This document shows, piece after piece, positions 53,255 to 62,547 of a DNA stretch of 64,000 nucleotides. Source of the stretch: Schlesneria sp. DSM 10557 (GTDB lineage: Bacteria; Planctomycetota; Planctomycetia; Planctomycetales; Planctomycetaceae); NCBI RefSeq assembly GCF_041860085.1, contig NZ_CP124747.1:1798001-1862000 (forward strand), in the 5' to 3' direction. Numbering within the stretch: the first letter of the stretch is position 1; every line of letters starts with the position of its first letter. The position numbers were made by a program, and so were the translations under genes. A model generated the notes under the pieces. The model was not told the DNA's origin, ran no database searches, and saw nothing but the letters and a program-made list of their open reading frames with translations.

Positions 53255-53273
53255 TGTTCTTTTATAGAGAACA
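53255..53273. promoter_or_regulatory. Candidate LexA operator (perfect inverted repeat)
   Basis: TGTTCT and AGAACA are separated by seven bases (TTTATAG). The site is 44 bases before the lexA ATG and overlaps a TATAAA that could be the lexA -10 element on the minus strand, a position suited to autorepression. It also lies 145 bases before the divergent acyltransferase gene. Confidence 0.6.
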
Positions 53274-53417
53274 AAAGGGGAAATTCCTATCTAAACAGGC
53301 GATTTCCCTTAAAAATGCCAGCTCTATTGATCCGTTCAGTCGAGTGTCGCGTTATGTTGCTGCATCTCACTTCTCCCCGTCGCAGGTCGCAATCTCAAAG
53401 TTCCTCTGAGAGGTATT

Positions 53418-54698
53418 ATGACTGTCCCCCAGCGCCTGCACTCGATTGACGCCGTTCGGTCATTTGCCTTGCTCAGCGGAATTCTGTTACATGCCGCACT
53501 TTCCTTCTTGCCGGGACTGAGAAGTGTCGGTTTCCCACTTGCCGACCAGTCTGAGAGCGTCGCCCTCGGACTGATGTTCTTTTTGATTCATTCCTTTCGA
53601 ATGAGCCTCTTTTTCCTGATCGCCGGTTTTTTCGCGCATCAGCAGTATCACAAGCAAGGTGCTCGTTCATTTCTGGTGAATCGTGGGAAGCGAATTGTCC
53701 TGCCGCTGCTGCTGTTCTGGCCAATCCTCTGCCCACTCGTCATTATTCCGATTGCTTATGCGGCGATTCAGCATTCCGGTTCGGAAATACCGTCTCCCCC
53801 TCCGACACCAGATTCCCCCTTCTTCTTCCCCCTGATGCACCTCTGGTTCCTCTACGTCCTGATCATCCTCTATGTCGTCACCCTCGCGCTTCGGGGGGTG
53901 GTCGTGCGATTGTTCGATCGAGAAGGGGTCGTTTTCCGATCGGTTGACCGCACCGTCCGAGAGATTCTGATTCGTCCCGCGGGGGCTGTCGTACTCGCCA
54001 TGCCCGTTGCGGTCGCTTTCTTATTCGAACCCGACTGGATTCTCTGGATGGGAATTCCCACACCAGACAAATCCCTGATTCCCAATCTCACCGCATTGAT
54101 TGCATTCTTCCTGACCTTCGGCTTTGGCTGGCTACTCCACCGACAACCTGCATTGCTGGACAGCCTGAAAGCAAGATGGAAGATGAACCTGATGCTGGCG
54201 GCCGGCATGTCGGTGGCGGCATTAACGATCAACGGCCCGGTCCCCCGGTTTGAACCAGTGGAATCGCTGGGAGTCAAGGTCGCCTACGCCGTCTGTTATG
54301 CAACAGCCACCTGGTACTGGATCTTTGCAGTGATGGGGATGGGTTTGCGTTTCTTCGACCAGCCCATTCCGACTGTCAGATATCTTTCGGATGCGTCCTA
54401 CTGGCTCTACCTCGTCCATTTGCCGCCGATTTTTCTTGCCCAGGCCATCATCATGGACTGGCCGCTTCACTGGAGCGTCAAATTTCCTTTGATTCTGTTG
54501 GCAACAGTGCCATTGCTGCTGCTGAGCTACCACTACTGCGTCCGATCCACTTTCGTCGGTGCCTTTCTGAACGGACGACGCTACACGTCAGCCGATCTGC
54601 CACAGCGGACGACCGAGCCAGCAGTTGCGGTTGATCCTTCTGATCGGCTTCCGTCAACGCAGGAACGGGATGAAGCCCATGACAACGCGATGAGTTGA
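53418..54698 (+). CDS. Acyltransferase-3/OpgC-like membrane protein
   Basis: The 426-residue protein has about ten membrane segments. The first contains R-L-H-S-I-D-A-V-R-S-F-A-L-L-S-G-I-L-L-H, matching the acyltransferase-3 signature with its key His. F-F-L-I-A-G-F-F and R-I-V-L-P-L-L-L-F-W-P fit the same family, as does the late S-Y-W-L-Y-L-V-H-L-P segment. Members transfer acetyl or succinyl groups to sugars of surface polymers; the OpgC branch acts on periplasmic glucans. Substrate is unknown. The gene starts opposite lexA and shares its upstream region. Confidence 0.85.
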   Translation: MTVPQRLHSIDAVRSFALLSGILLHAALSFLPGLRSVGFPLADQSESVALGLMFFLIHSFRMSLFFLIAGFFAHQQYHKQGARSFLVNRGKRIVLPLLLFWPILCPLVIIPIAYAAIQHSGSEIPSPPPTPDSPFFFPLMHLWFLYVLIILYVVTLALRGVVVRLFDREGVVFRSVDRTVREILIRPAGAVVLAMPVAVAFLFEPDWILWMGIPTPDKSLIPNLTALIAFFLTFGFGWLLHRQPALLDSLKARWKMNLMLAAGMSVAALTINGPVPRFEPVESLGVKVAYAVCYATATWYWIFAVMGMGLRFFDQPIPTVRYLSDASYWLYLVHLPPIFLAQAIIMDWPLHWSVKFPLILLATVPLLLLSYHYCVRSTFVGAFLNGRRYTSADLPQRTTEPAVAVDPSDRLPSTQERDEAHDNAMS

Positions 54699-54965
54699 AT
54701 GGGCCTCACAGCGGTAGCGGCGATCGACGCATCGTCCGGCGACCGCCCGACCAATCCAGAAAGAATTCCGCCCGCAGGCCTGTCCAACGACGGACGGGCA
54801 AGCAACGGGAATGGTCCGGAAGTCCCTCGACAGGGCGAAAGGACGACCTGATCCACCGCCCACAGCCCCCTCGTCCTGAGACAAGGGCCGGGCAGGGGAG
54901 TTCGTCTCGTCGGTCGCGTCCAACCAGAGATCGTCCACGATGGAAGTGTGACCCGATAGACGGCG

Positions 54966-56042
54966 TCAGCGAGCTGCGGGGACGTGCGAGTTGAGCAGCC
55001 TGCCGAAGATCATCCGACCGGCACTGTTCTGCAGCATACTTGTCACGATGACATCGATTTCTTTTCCAAGCAGATGGGCAGCCTGTTCGCAAACGACCAT
55101 TGTGCCGTCGTCGAGGTATCCCACTCCCTGCCCGAACGATTCACCTTCCCGCATGACTTTGATGTGGAGCTGTTCGCCCGGCAGATAGCGCGGCTTGAGG
55201 GCATTGGCGACATCGTTCAGATTGATGACATCCACCCCTTGAACGCTCGCCACCTTGTTCAGGTTGAAATCATTGGTGACAACACGGCCGCTCATCCGTT
55301 TTGCCAGCGAGACGATCCGCTGATCGACGGTGTGATCCAGGTCGTCCTTTTCCCGCACTTCCAGCATCCGCACTTCGACCTTCGGTTTCTGCTGGAGTTT
55401 GGTGAGTACGTCGAGTCCGCGACGACCACGCGTGCGTCGATTCTTGTCCTGACTGTCCGCGATGTTCTGTAATTCCTCCAGCACGAAACTGGGCACAATT
55501 AATTCGGTATCGAAGATGCTCGTATCCATCACGTCCGAGATTCTGCCGTCAATCAGCGCACTGGTGTCGATGATCAGCGGCCGACCGCCCTTAATCTCTT
55601 TGGCGAACTCGACATACGGAATCACAAAGCGGAAGTCGTCTTTCGTCTGCAGCAGGAATGAAATACACATGTAGGGCAGCATGATCCCCGCCATCCCCCC
55701 GATCACCCGGGCATAGGGGTTGTCGCCGGTAATGTTATTTCCTTCGGCATCCCGCTGAACGCCCACACCGATCGAAGTCATGAACGCCTGTGCGGCATAT
55801 TGCAACTGAAACGCCAGCAGCCATCCAACCAGCAGGCCGAAATAGATGGCCGAAATCACGTCGAGTCGCTTCCGGGGAAACAGAATGTCGATGAACGTGA
55901 CAATCTGCGTCAACAACATCATCAAGATGAATGACAAAGCGGAGTAGCGACGGATAAACTCCGGAGCCATGGGGTTCTGCACCAAAGCCACGGCGGCTCC
56001 CGCACAGATCAGGACGTACGTCACGCGAAGAAATATCAACAT
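54966..56042 (-). CDS. PIN/TRAM domain membrane protein (YacL-like)
   Basis: The 358-residue protein has about four N-terminal membrane segments (residues 5-135), a PIN domain starting L-I-I-D-T-S-A-L-I-D-G-R with further acidic residues in F-V-L-E-E-L and V-V-T-N-D-F-N-L, and a C-terminal TRAM domain (G-Q-G-V-G-Y-L-D-D-G-T-M-V-V). This is the architecture of Bacillus YacL. The conserved Asp/Glu residues would bind metal, so RNase activity near the membrane is plausible but unproven. It converges with the acyltransferase and is divergent from the GTPase gene. Confidence 0.9.
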   Translation of the reverse strand: MLIFLRVTYVLICAGAAVALVQNPMAPEFIRRYSALSFILMMLLTQIVTFIDILFPRKRLDVISAIYFGLLVGWLLAFQLQYAAQAFMTSIGVGVQRDAEGNNITGDNPYARVIGGMAGIMLPYMCISFLLQTKDDFRFVIPYVEFAKEIKGGRPLIIDTSALIDGRISDVMDTSIFDTELIVPSFVLEELQNIADSQDKNRRTRGRRGLDVLTKLQQKPKVEVRMLEVREKDDLDHTVDQRIVSLAKRMSGRVVTNDFNLNKVASVQGVDVINLNDVANALKPRYLPGEQLHIKVMREGESFGQGVGYLDDGTMVVCEQAAHLLGKEIDVIVTSMLQNSAGRMIFGRLLNSHVPAAR

Positions 56043-56198
56043 CTTGTTAAAACCCCAGTCCGAGGTGTTTCATTTTTATGCTTTTCCCGACAGCGGGCTA
56101 CAGTATAGAGACCGAATCGAGTTCTCACCACTACTCAAATCCCATCCCGTTTCAGTAATTGTTTTGTTATTACGACTTTGCGAAGGTAGGCTTTGGCG

Positions 56199-58184
56199 AT
56201 GACTAAAGCGTTTTCGTCTTCCGTACTCGGCCCGTCAGCTCGATCCTCTCCGAATCTGGAGGTCGAGACGGACACGCTCGCCACCTTCGGCTCACTCGTC
56301 CAGCGATTGAGCGGAGCGATGACACGACTGGAAGAACTGACCCAGCCGCTGAAACTCCCCCCCCTGGAAGGGCGTGAGTGGTACGATCTGCTGATCCGTA
56401 AACTGTTGCCCCAACTTGGAGATAGCACCTATCTGGTGGTGGCCGTCGTGGGGGGCACCAACATCGGCAAGAGCGTCATCTTCAACCATATTGCCGGCTT
56501 CCGAGCGAGTGCCAGCAGCCCGCTGGCCTCGGGAACAAAGCATCCTGTCTGTCTCATTCCGGATGGGTTCGACAGTCGTCACGACCTCAAAGCCCTGTTT
56601 CCCGCTTTTGATCTTCGCCGCTGGGGAGACAGTGAAGAGGCATTGACCAGCCATACGGAACACTGCCTGTTCTGGCGGACAAGTCCGGATGTGCCGGAAA
56701 ATCTGGTCATCCTGGATACTCCGGATGTCGACAGTGATGCCCCGGTCAACTGGCAGCGCGCCGATGCCGTGCGGCAGGCCGCTGACGTGCTTGTCGCTGT
56801 CCTGACCCAGCAGAAATACAACGACGCTGCCGTAAAACAGTTCTTCCGCAAGGCGGCCGACGAAGACAAGGCGGCGATCGTCGTTTTTAATCAGGTGGAA
56901 CTCCCCGACGATGAACCTTACTGGCCGTTGTGGCTGAAGACCTTCTGCTCCGAAACAGGACTTCGTCCTGAGTATGTCTATCTCGCCCCTAACGACCGCA
57001 AATCCGCAGAGGCGATTGCACTGAATTTTGCAGAGCGTACCTGGCCCTCAGCGACCAATCCGACCGATTCAACCGCCACCTCTTCAGCCGGCCCCGCGGG
57101 TCCAAGCACGCCGGTTCGACTGAATCAGGTCCTGTCCCAGCTTCGCTTTACGGAAATCAAGCTGAGAACCCTGCGCGGATCCCTCAAACGACTGGTGGCC
57201 CTGGACGACGGAGCACCAGCCTACCTCCAGGAGATTCGCCAGAAGAGTTTGCAATTTCGGGAAGCGGCCACGATCTTTGCCTCCCGTAGTCTGATTCAAA
57301 AAACGCATTGGCCAGCACCGCCAAACTCATTGCTGGTCGACGAAATGTGGCGCTGGTGGAATAGCCACAGAGAAGTCTGGACATCCAGCGTGCATGGCGT
57401 TTATGCGCACATCGGCCGCTGGGTGAATGGTGGCGTCCGCGTCGTGCGAGACCGAATCTGGGGACAGTCTGTCCCTCCGCTCGACGAATACCGCCGCGCC
57501 GAATGGGAGGCGATCGTTCAAGTCCTCGAGCAGGTCTTCAATCAGTTGGATCTCATTACGACGCTCGGCAACGAACTTTTGACCGAACGGCTGGACCGGG
57601 TCCTCAGCGGGACGTCACGGGAAACGGTGCTGGAGCGACTTCGAAAAGAGCACAACGAGTTCGATTTCGAGAAGCTGGTTCAATCGCTGGTCGAAACGGA
57701 ACTCTCAGCCCTGCGAACCGATCGAGCACAACTCTTCAACATTATTCGCAACGCCGACCGTGCCGCCGCAATTGTCCGCCCGGTGCTGACCGTGTTGCTC
57801 GCATTCGGCGGAGTATTCGGTGCTGAGCACATTCTGGTCAATGCCGCTTCCCAATCGCTCACGCACGTCGCAGTCGATGCGACGGTCGCGGCAGGAACGA
57901 CTGTTGCCGGGAATGCCGCGGTTGATTCCGCCACGGGGGTTCTGAGTCAGGTGAAGGCCTGGCTCCTTCAGTTGCATCACAAATTCAAGTTGCGACGTGA
58001 AGAATGGCTGACGAACCGGCTGAGCGAATACCTGCTGGGGGGACTGGTCGACGAATTGCACGCCGGAGCGATCATTCCCAACTCAGCCGCGTTTCAGGAA
58101 GCAGAAGAGCTGATCCGGCAATTCAGTGCTCAGCAAATTCGCCTGCTCGCGGGCAATCCGATTGACGAGACAACTGCCATGTGA
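56199..58184 (+). CDS. Dynamin-like/Era-like GTPase with C-terminal hydrophobic region
   Basis: The protein has about 661 residues. The G domain has G1 G-G-T-N-I-G-K-S at 85-92, G3 as L-D-T-P-D-V-D, and G4 as N-Q-V-E in place of N-K-x-D, so guanine specificity may be altered. A long helical region follows, then a hydrophobic, Ala/Gly/Val-rich stretch near 525-580 that could insert into membrane, and a charged helical tail. The organisation resembles bacterial dynamin-like or YfjP-type GTPases. The ATG at 56199 is preferred to the TTG at 56193. A kinase gene follows 62 bases later and may be cotranscribed. Confidence 0.8.
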   Translation: MTKAFSSSVLGPSARSSPNLEVETDTLATFGSLVQRLSGAMTRLEELTQPLKLPPLEGREWYDLLIRKLLPQLGDSTYLVVAVVGGTNIGKSVIFNHIAGFRASASSPLASGTKHPVCLIPDGFDSRHDLKALFPAFDLRRWGDSEEALTSHTEHCLFWRTSPDVPENLVILDTPDVDSDAPVNWQRADAVRQAADVLVAVLTQQKYNDAAVKQFFRKAADEDKAAIVVFNQVELPDDEPYWPLWLKTFCSETGLRPEYVYLAPNDRKSAEAIALNFAERTWPSATNPTDSTATSSAGPAGPSTPVRLNQVLSQLRFTEIKLRTLRGSLKRLVALDDGAPAYLQEIRQKSLQFREAATIFASRSLIQKTHWPAPPNSLLVDEMWRWWNSHREVWTSSVHGVYAHIGRWVNGGVRVVRDRIWGQSVPPLDEYRRAEWEAIVQVLEQVFNQLDLITTLGNELLTERLDRVLSGTSRETVLERLRKEHNEFDFEKLVQSLVETELSALRTDRAQLFNIIRNADRAAAIVRPVLTVLLAFGGVFGAEHILVNAASQSLTHVAVDATVAAGTTVAGNAAVDSATGVLSQVKAWLLQLHHKFKLRREEWLTNRLSEYLLGGLVDELHAGAIIPNSAAFQEAEELIRQFSAQQIRLLAGNPIDETTAM

Positions 58185-58246
58185 TGACAATCCGGTACCG
58201 GCGGATCCGGTGATGAATTTCATTGCCTTACACGAACGTTCAGACC

Positions 58247-59713
58247 ATGACAGAGCCGCATCGACATCCCGGACCGAACACGAAGCTGTTTACAGCGGCG
58301 TTCTGTCCCAATTGTCAGTTCCAGTTTCTGCCTGATAAAGATGCGTCTCCCTGCCCCAGTTGCGGCCAATCGCATCCCGCTCCTGCCGACGACCCGAATA
58401 ACACGCTGATCCATCATCCCAAAGAATCCTCGGGCCCGACGCGGCGCAGTGGCCCCCGAGCCTCTCAGTTAACCGAAGTTGATCAACTGATCGGACAGAG
58501 ACTGGGTGTCTACGACTGTGACGCATTGCTGGGTACAGGCGCGATGGGGCGAGTCTACCTCGCACGACACCGCGACCTTCGCCGCAAGTGCGCTCTCAAG
58601 ATCCTGCCCCCGGCAATGCTGCTGGACGATCCCGCCTTCCTGACCCGTTTTATCAACGAAGGGCAGGCGGCTGCCGCGCTGAATCATCCGAATATCGTCA
58701 CGGTCCACGCGATCGGTGAGGCACGGGGATACTACTTCATTGAGATGGAATTCGTCGCGGGTCGGTCACTGAGGGAACTGGTGGAGGATGAAGGAGCACA
58801 ATCGCCGGTCCGCGCTACGGCACTGACCCTGCGCATCGCCGAGGGCCTGGCCGCCGCCCATTCCGCCCACATTCTGCACCGCGATCTCAAGCCCGACAAC
58901 GTCATGCTGACGCACCAGGGGGTACCAAAAATCACGGATTTTGGTCTGGCCAAACGAGTGATCCTGCACCCCAACGCCGTCGAACAGCAAGAGTTTGTCG
59001 GCACCCCGACATTTATGGCCCCCGAGCTGTTTGACCATCAGCCTGCAACCGCCGCCAGTGACGTTTACTCGCTCGGAGTCATTTATTTTTACCTGCTGAC
59101 CGGCACCTTGCCGTTTCAAGACGACAACATGAGCGAACTGATCCGACAGGTTCGCCACAACCCGCTTCCCAGCTTTCGGTCGTTCCAGGAACCGATTCCG
59201 ATGGAAATGGCCGAATGTGCAAACATGCTTCTGGCGAAAGCACCCGAGAACCGCCCCAAGACGGGACTGGAGGCGGTGCAATTGCTGCAGGCCATCCTGG
59301 GACAGGCCGAAGATATCGAGAGCCTGCTGATCCAGGCCTTCGCGCACCATCCCGAGATTCGCTGGACTCGTGACGGGCAGCGTTATCGGATTAATCTGAC
59401 ATTTGCAAACGGGAGAAGCCAGACGGCTTTTGTCGAAAGAAGTGAACATGCGGCCGCAGACCGGTTGCTGAAGATCTCAAGTATCTGTTGTGCGGCGCTT
59501 CCTGTTTATTTTGAGCCGGCTTTGCGGCTGAACGCGGAAATCCTGCATGGAGCACTGGCAATTGCCGAAATCGATCGTGAGCCTGTGTTTGTCATGGTGG
59601 ATAGCTACCCGCTGGCCACAGTGGATTCGGAAGAAATTCGAAGAAGCGTCCTTGAGGTCGCGCATCGAGCCGATGCCATTGAAAAATTGCTGACGGGACT
59701 CGACCTGAACTGA
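58247..59713 (+). CDS. Serine/threonine protein kinase with zinc ribbon and C-terminal sensor-like domain
   Basis: The ATG at 58247 gives about 488 residues. A zinc ribbon has Cys20/Cys23 (C-P-N-C) and Cys36/Cys39 (C-P-S-C). The Hanks-type kinase domain follows: G-T-G-A-M-G-R-V-Y (96 onward), Lys118 in A-L-K-I-L, H-R-D-L-K-P-D-N, D-F-G-L-A-K and G-T-P-T-F-M-A-P-E, all intact. The last 130 residues form an alpha/beta domain with L-N-A-E-I-L-H-G-A-L-A-I and E-E-I-R-R-S-V, resembling YbjN or type III chaperone-like domains by eye. There is no membrane segment, so it is cytoplasmic. It sits just behind the GTPase gene. Confidence 0.9.
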   Translation: MTEPHRHPGPNTKLFTAAFCPNCQFQFLPDKDASPCPSCGQSHPAPADDPNNTLIHHPKESSGPTRRSGPRASQLTEVDQLIGQRLGVYDCDALLGTGAMGRVYLARHRDLRRKCALKILPPAMLLDDPAFLTRFINEGQAAAALNHPNIVTVHAIGEARGYYFIEMEFVAGRSLRELVEDEGAQSPVRATALTLRIAEGLAAAHSAHILHRDLKPDNVMLTHQGVPKITDFGLAKRVILHPNAVEQQEFVGTPTFMAPELFDHQPATAASDVYSLGVIYFYLLTGTLPFQDDNMSELIRQVRHNPLPSFRSFQEPIPMEMAECANMLLAKAPENRPKTGLEAVQLLQAILGQAEDIESLLIQAFAHHPEIRWTRDGQRYRINLTFANGRSQTAFVERSEHAAADRLLKISSICCAALPVYFEPALRLNAEILHGALAIAEIDREPVFVMVDSYPLATVDSEEIRRSVLEVAHRADAIEKLLTGLDLN

Positions 59714-59927
59714 TTCCGGGTAAAATATTCAGCATCAGGAAGCATCACAATGCAGAACGGAGTTTCGGCCGACGGAGCACGATGAAAGGAATCGAGACTG
59801 ACCGAAATAGATGTTGACCGTGCCACAGAAGCGGTCCTATTGTAATTTTTTGAGAATCGACGGGTGCGAATCGACGGGGCAGTCCGGTGAGTTCAGCCCA
59901 GTTCCTTTTAGCAGGACAGATGCAGGC

Positions 59928-60683
59928 ATGAAGACTCTTTTCATTCAGTTGGCGTGCGCGCATTTGGTCGCTGTGGGGTTGATCCTGTCATTGTCCTCGA
60001 CCGCCAGCGCACAGGCCCTGCGCGGTGGCGAAGTCCGATTTCCCGCTGTCATCTCGGGTGAAGAAAGGACGTCACAGACCGAACTTTGGGCCATGGACGT
60101 CTATCTGAAGCCGATGCGGCTGATTCCTGTCGAACTGACCGACCCGATCACGGGGAATAAGAAGCTCGAATACGTCTGGTACATCGTCTACCGGGCGTTC
60201 CCTCATAAATTCGAAGAACTGACAGGGGATAATGCTCCCGTTAACGTTCTCGATCCCCCTGTCGCACCACAGTTGTTCATCCCCGAATTCACGCTGGTCG
60301 TCACAGACAATGACCGCAAGGAAGTCTTCCCCGACCAGGTAATCCCTGAAGCTCTCGCTGCCATCAACAAGCGGGAAAAAGGCCGTTACAAGAGTGCCGT
60401 CGATGTCGTCGGACCGATTCCTGACGCCTCGCAGACGGACGGCAGTGACCAGTATGCAATCGAAGGAGTCGCCATGTGGCGCGGAATCGACCCGGACGCA
60501 GACCGATACACAGTCTTCATGACCGGGTTCACGAATAGTATCCGCAAAGTCGAAGGCCCCGGGGGCAAGCCGATCATCCAGACGAAGACGATCATGCAGA
60601 AATACTGGCGTCGCGGAGACCGCTACGATCAACGCGAACCCGAAATTTCGCTCGATGGCGACATGCAGTGGATCTATCGCTAG
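59928..60683 (+). CDS. Secreted protein of unknown function
   Basis: The ATG at 59928 starts a signal peptide (L-A-C-A-H-L-V-A-V-G-L-I-L then T-A-S-A-Q) in a 252-residue protein. The mature part begins with a beta-rich region (W-A-M-D-V-Y-L-K-P-M-R-L-I-P-V-E-L) and contains Y-V-W-Y-I-V-Y-R-A-F and V-A-M-W-R-G-I-D-P-D, followed by a Q-K-Y-W-R-R-G-D segment near the end. No known domain is recognised. It looks like a conserved planctomycete periplasmic protein. The upstream frame to 59811 precedes the signal and is not used. Confidence 0.75.
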   Translation: MKTLFIQLACAHLVAVGLILSLSSTASAQALRGGEVRFPAVISGEERTSQTELWAMDVYLKPMRLIPVELTDPITGNKKLEYVWYIVYRAFPHKFEELTGDNAPVNVLDPPVAPQLFIPEFTLVVTDNDRKEVFPDQVIPEALAAINKREKGRYKSAVDVVGPIPDASQTDGSDQYAIEGVAMWRGIDPDADRYTVFMTGFTNSIRKVEGPGGKPIIQTKTIMQKYWRRGDRYDQREPEISLDGDMQWIYR

Positions 60684-60950
60684 TCGCACAGGTCACCAGA
60701 CTGACCTGAGCAAGTGTCTCGCCATCATCGGTGCGCGGCCTCATCAGGTCAGCCGGATGAGACTGGCCCACAATCCACTCGTCTGAATTTATGCCCCGTC
60801 TTAAATCCGCGAAGAATGCGATTCTCTCCAGCGGTGCAGGAACTGAGAGCAGCCTCAGCGGCGAACGGTGATCGCCGGCAACTCATCGTCCGAGACGAGA
60901 TGGCGACTCGGTTGGTACCTGCAGTCTGAACGGGGGACGCAATCGCGTCC

Positions 60951-62174
60951 TCACTTCTTTGGCGGGACGGACGGTGATGACGAGGAGACTTCGTCCCGAC
61001 GTTCAAAGACCAGCGGGTGATCCGATTGAGGATCCGCAACTCGCAGCGCGATCTTCCCCGCCAGGACGTCGGTTAAAAGGTCACCACAGACCTCCGCTCG
61101 CCACCCCTGCGTCAGTCGAGGGGGCCCACCATCCCGCTCATTGTAGACGTGCCATCGCACCAGATGTCTGAGATCGGCAGTCTTGCCCACCAGCCCCATT
61201 GCGACGTTCAGTTCAGCGCACCGGTTCGCGAGCGCCAGTCCCAGCAGTTGGCCGACGACCTGTTCGTCATGCGACTTGTCTTCGTCGAGTGATTTGGGAA
61301 GTTGAGGAAGATCTTCTTTGGGCAGTGCCATTCCTGCTGCGACACAATCCAGCAGAGTAGGGGCCGCCCGTTTATATTCCGGCCGGTTCATGTCGCGAAC
61401 AGCGAGAAGATCGGCTTCGCTGGTCGGTCGTCGTTTTGCCAGTTCAATGACCAGATCGTCCCTGAGCATCTTCCGCATTGGCCGGTCTTTGGCCGCAGCT
61501 TCGTTCTCGCGCCAGCGATACACCTCACGAGCAACCGCCAGTTCACGTGGAGTCAATCGATGCAGACCGGGAAGACGCTGCCAGCTGTCCGGCGACCGCT
61601 CCGCAGCGATCTCGTCAATCATCCGCTGGATCTCTGCTTCTGCCCACGGCAGTCGCTTCATTTTCTGCAACGATGTCCGCTGACGGTCATAGATTTCAAG
61701 AATGTGCTGCACGTCATCGAGAGCGTACTCGAGCTGGGTTGCCGAGAGGGGTCGCCTGCGCCAGTCAGTCCGCGTCTCCCGCCCTTGGGCCGTTCGGCCC
61801 AGAATTCGCTTCACCAGCGCTTCGTATCCCAAAGGGAAACTGCGCGAGCGAAGTCCCTCGGCGATCTGAACGTCCCATAACTTCCGGGGAGGCAAGTCAG
61901 CATAAGTGAAACAAAACCGGACTTCCTCACGTCCCCCGTGAATGATGACGGTCGTTTTGTCGTCCGCCATCATCTCCCACCAGCGCCTGTGATCGACTTC
62001 GTACGGATCGACTGCAACGCAGCGCTCCTTGGTCGCAAACTGAAGCAGGCAGAGTTCTGGACGGTACGTGTGCTCCGAAACGAACTCCGTGTCAAACGCA
62101 ACCAATCCCGACTCGCGGATGTGATCGCAGAGGTCATCGAATGCAGACTGCTTGGTAATCAGTGTCGATGTCAT
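60951..62174 (-). CDS. rnd: Ribonuclease D
   Basis: RNase D trims the 3' ends of tRNA and other small RNAs. The DEDD exonuclease domain has F-D-T-E-F (Asp28, Glu30), I-I-H-G-G-R-E-E-V with the second acidic site slightly altered, W-D-V-Q-I-A and Y-A-L-D-D-V. An HRDC domain follows (about 220-300), then a second helical region, as in bacterial RNase D. The ATG at 62174 gives 407 residues. The frame to 62228 adds 18 residues that are not needed. Confidence 0.92.
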   Translation of the reverse strand: MTSTLITKQSAFDDLCDHIRESGLVAFDTEFVSEHTYRPELCLLQFATKERCVAVDPYEVDHRRWWEMMADDKTTVIIHGGREEVRFCFTYADLPPRKLWDVQIAEGLRSRSFPLGYEALVKRILGRTAQGRETRTDWRRRPLSATQLEYALDDVQHILEIYDRQRTSLQKMKRLPWAEAEIQRMIDEIAAERSPDSWQRLPGLHRLTPRELAVAREVYRWRENEAAAKDRPMRKMLRDDLVIELAKRRPTSEADLLAVRDMNRPEYKRAAPTLLDCVAAGMALPKEDLPQLPKSLDEDKSHDEQVVGQLLGLALANRCAELNVAMGLVGKTADLRHLVRWHVYNERDGGPPRLTQGWRAEVCGDLLTDVLAGKIALRVADPQSDHPLVFERRDEVSSSSPSVPPKK

Positions 62175-62547
62175 GGGACAGATTGCTATGGCTGGAGATA
62201 CGGAACGCCTCAATTCTTTACAGGGCAACGAGTTCTATGTTGGCAAGGTTTGTGATGACTCGCAAGCGTTCAGATGTTCAACTTACTCCTGTAAGATTTT
62301 TACACATTCCCACAATCGGATGAACACTGCCGCAATCGGACTTCCCTTCTGACGTTTTCGATGTCAGGATGCCCCTTGTCAGCAGTCGTCCACACTGATT
62401 TTTTGGCGACTCAAACCCTTGCTGCATGAGGCCATGGAATTCGGATTTCCACCGAAATTTGTTCGTGCATGATACGTGTGGATGGTCTTCCCCCTGGCAC
62501 CATCCTTGAATCCGCACTTCAGGGAAGATTTTATCGGATGATCAACT
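62175..62547. other. 373-base intergenic region between divergent genes
   Basis: It should hold promoters for rnd (leftward) and malQ (rightward). No gene, strong hairpin or clear promoter was recognised. Confidence 0.35.
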
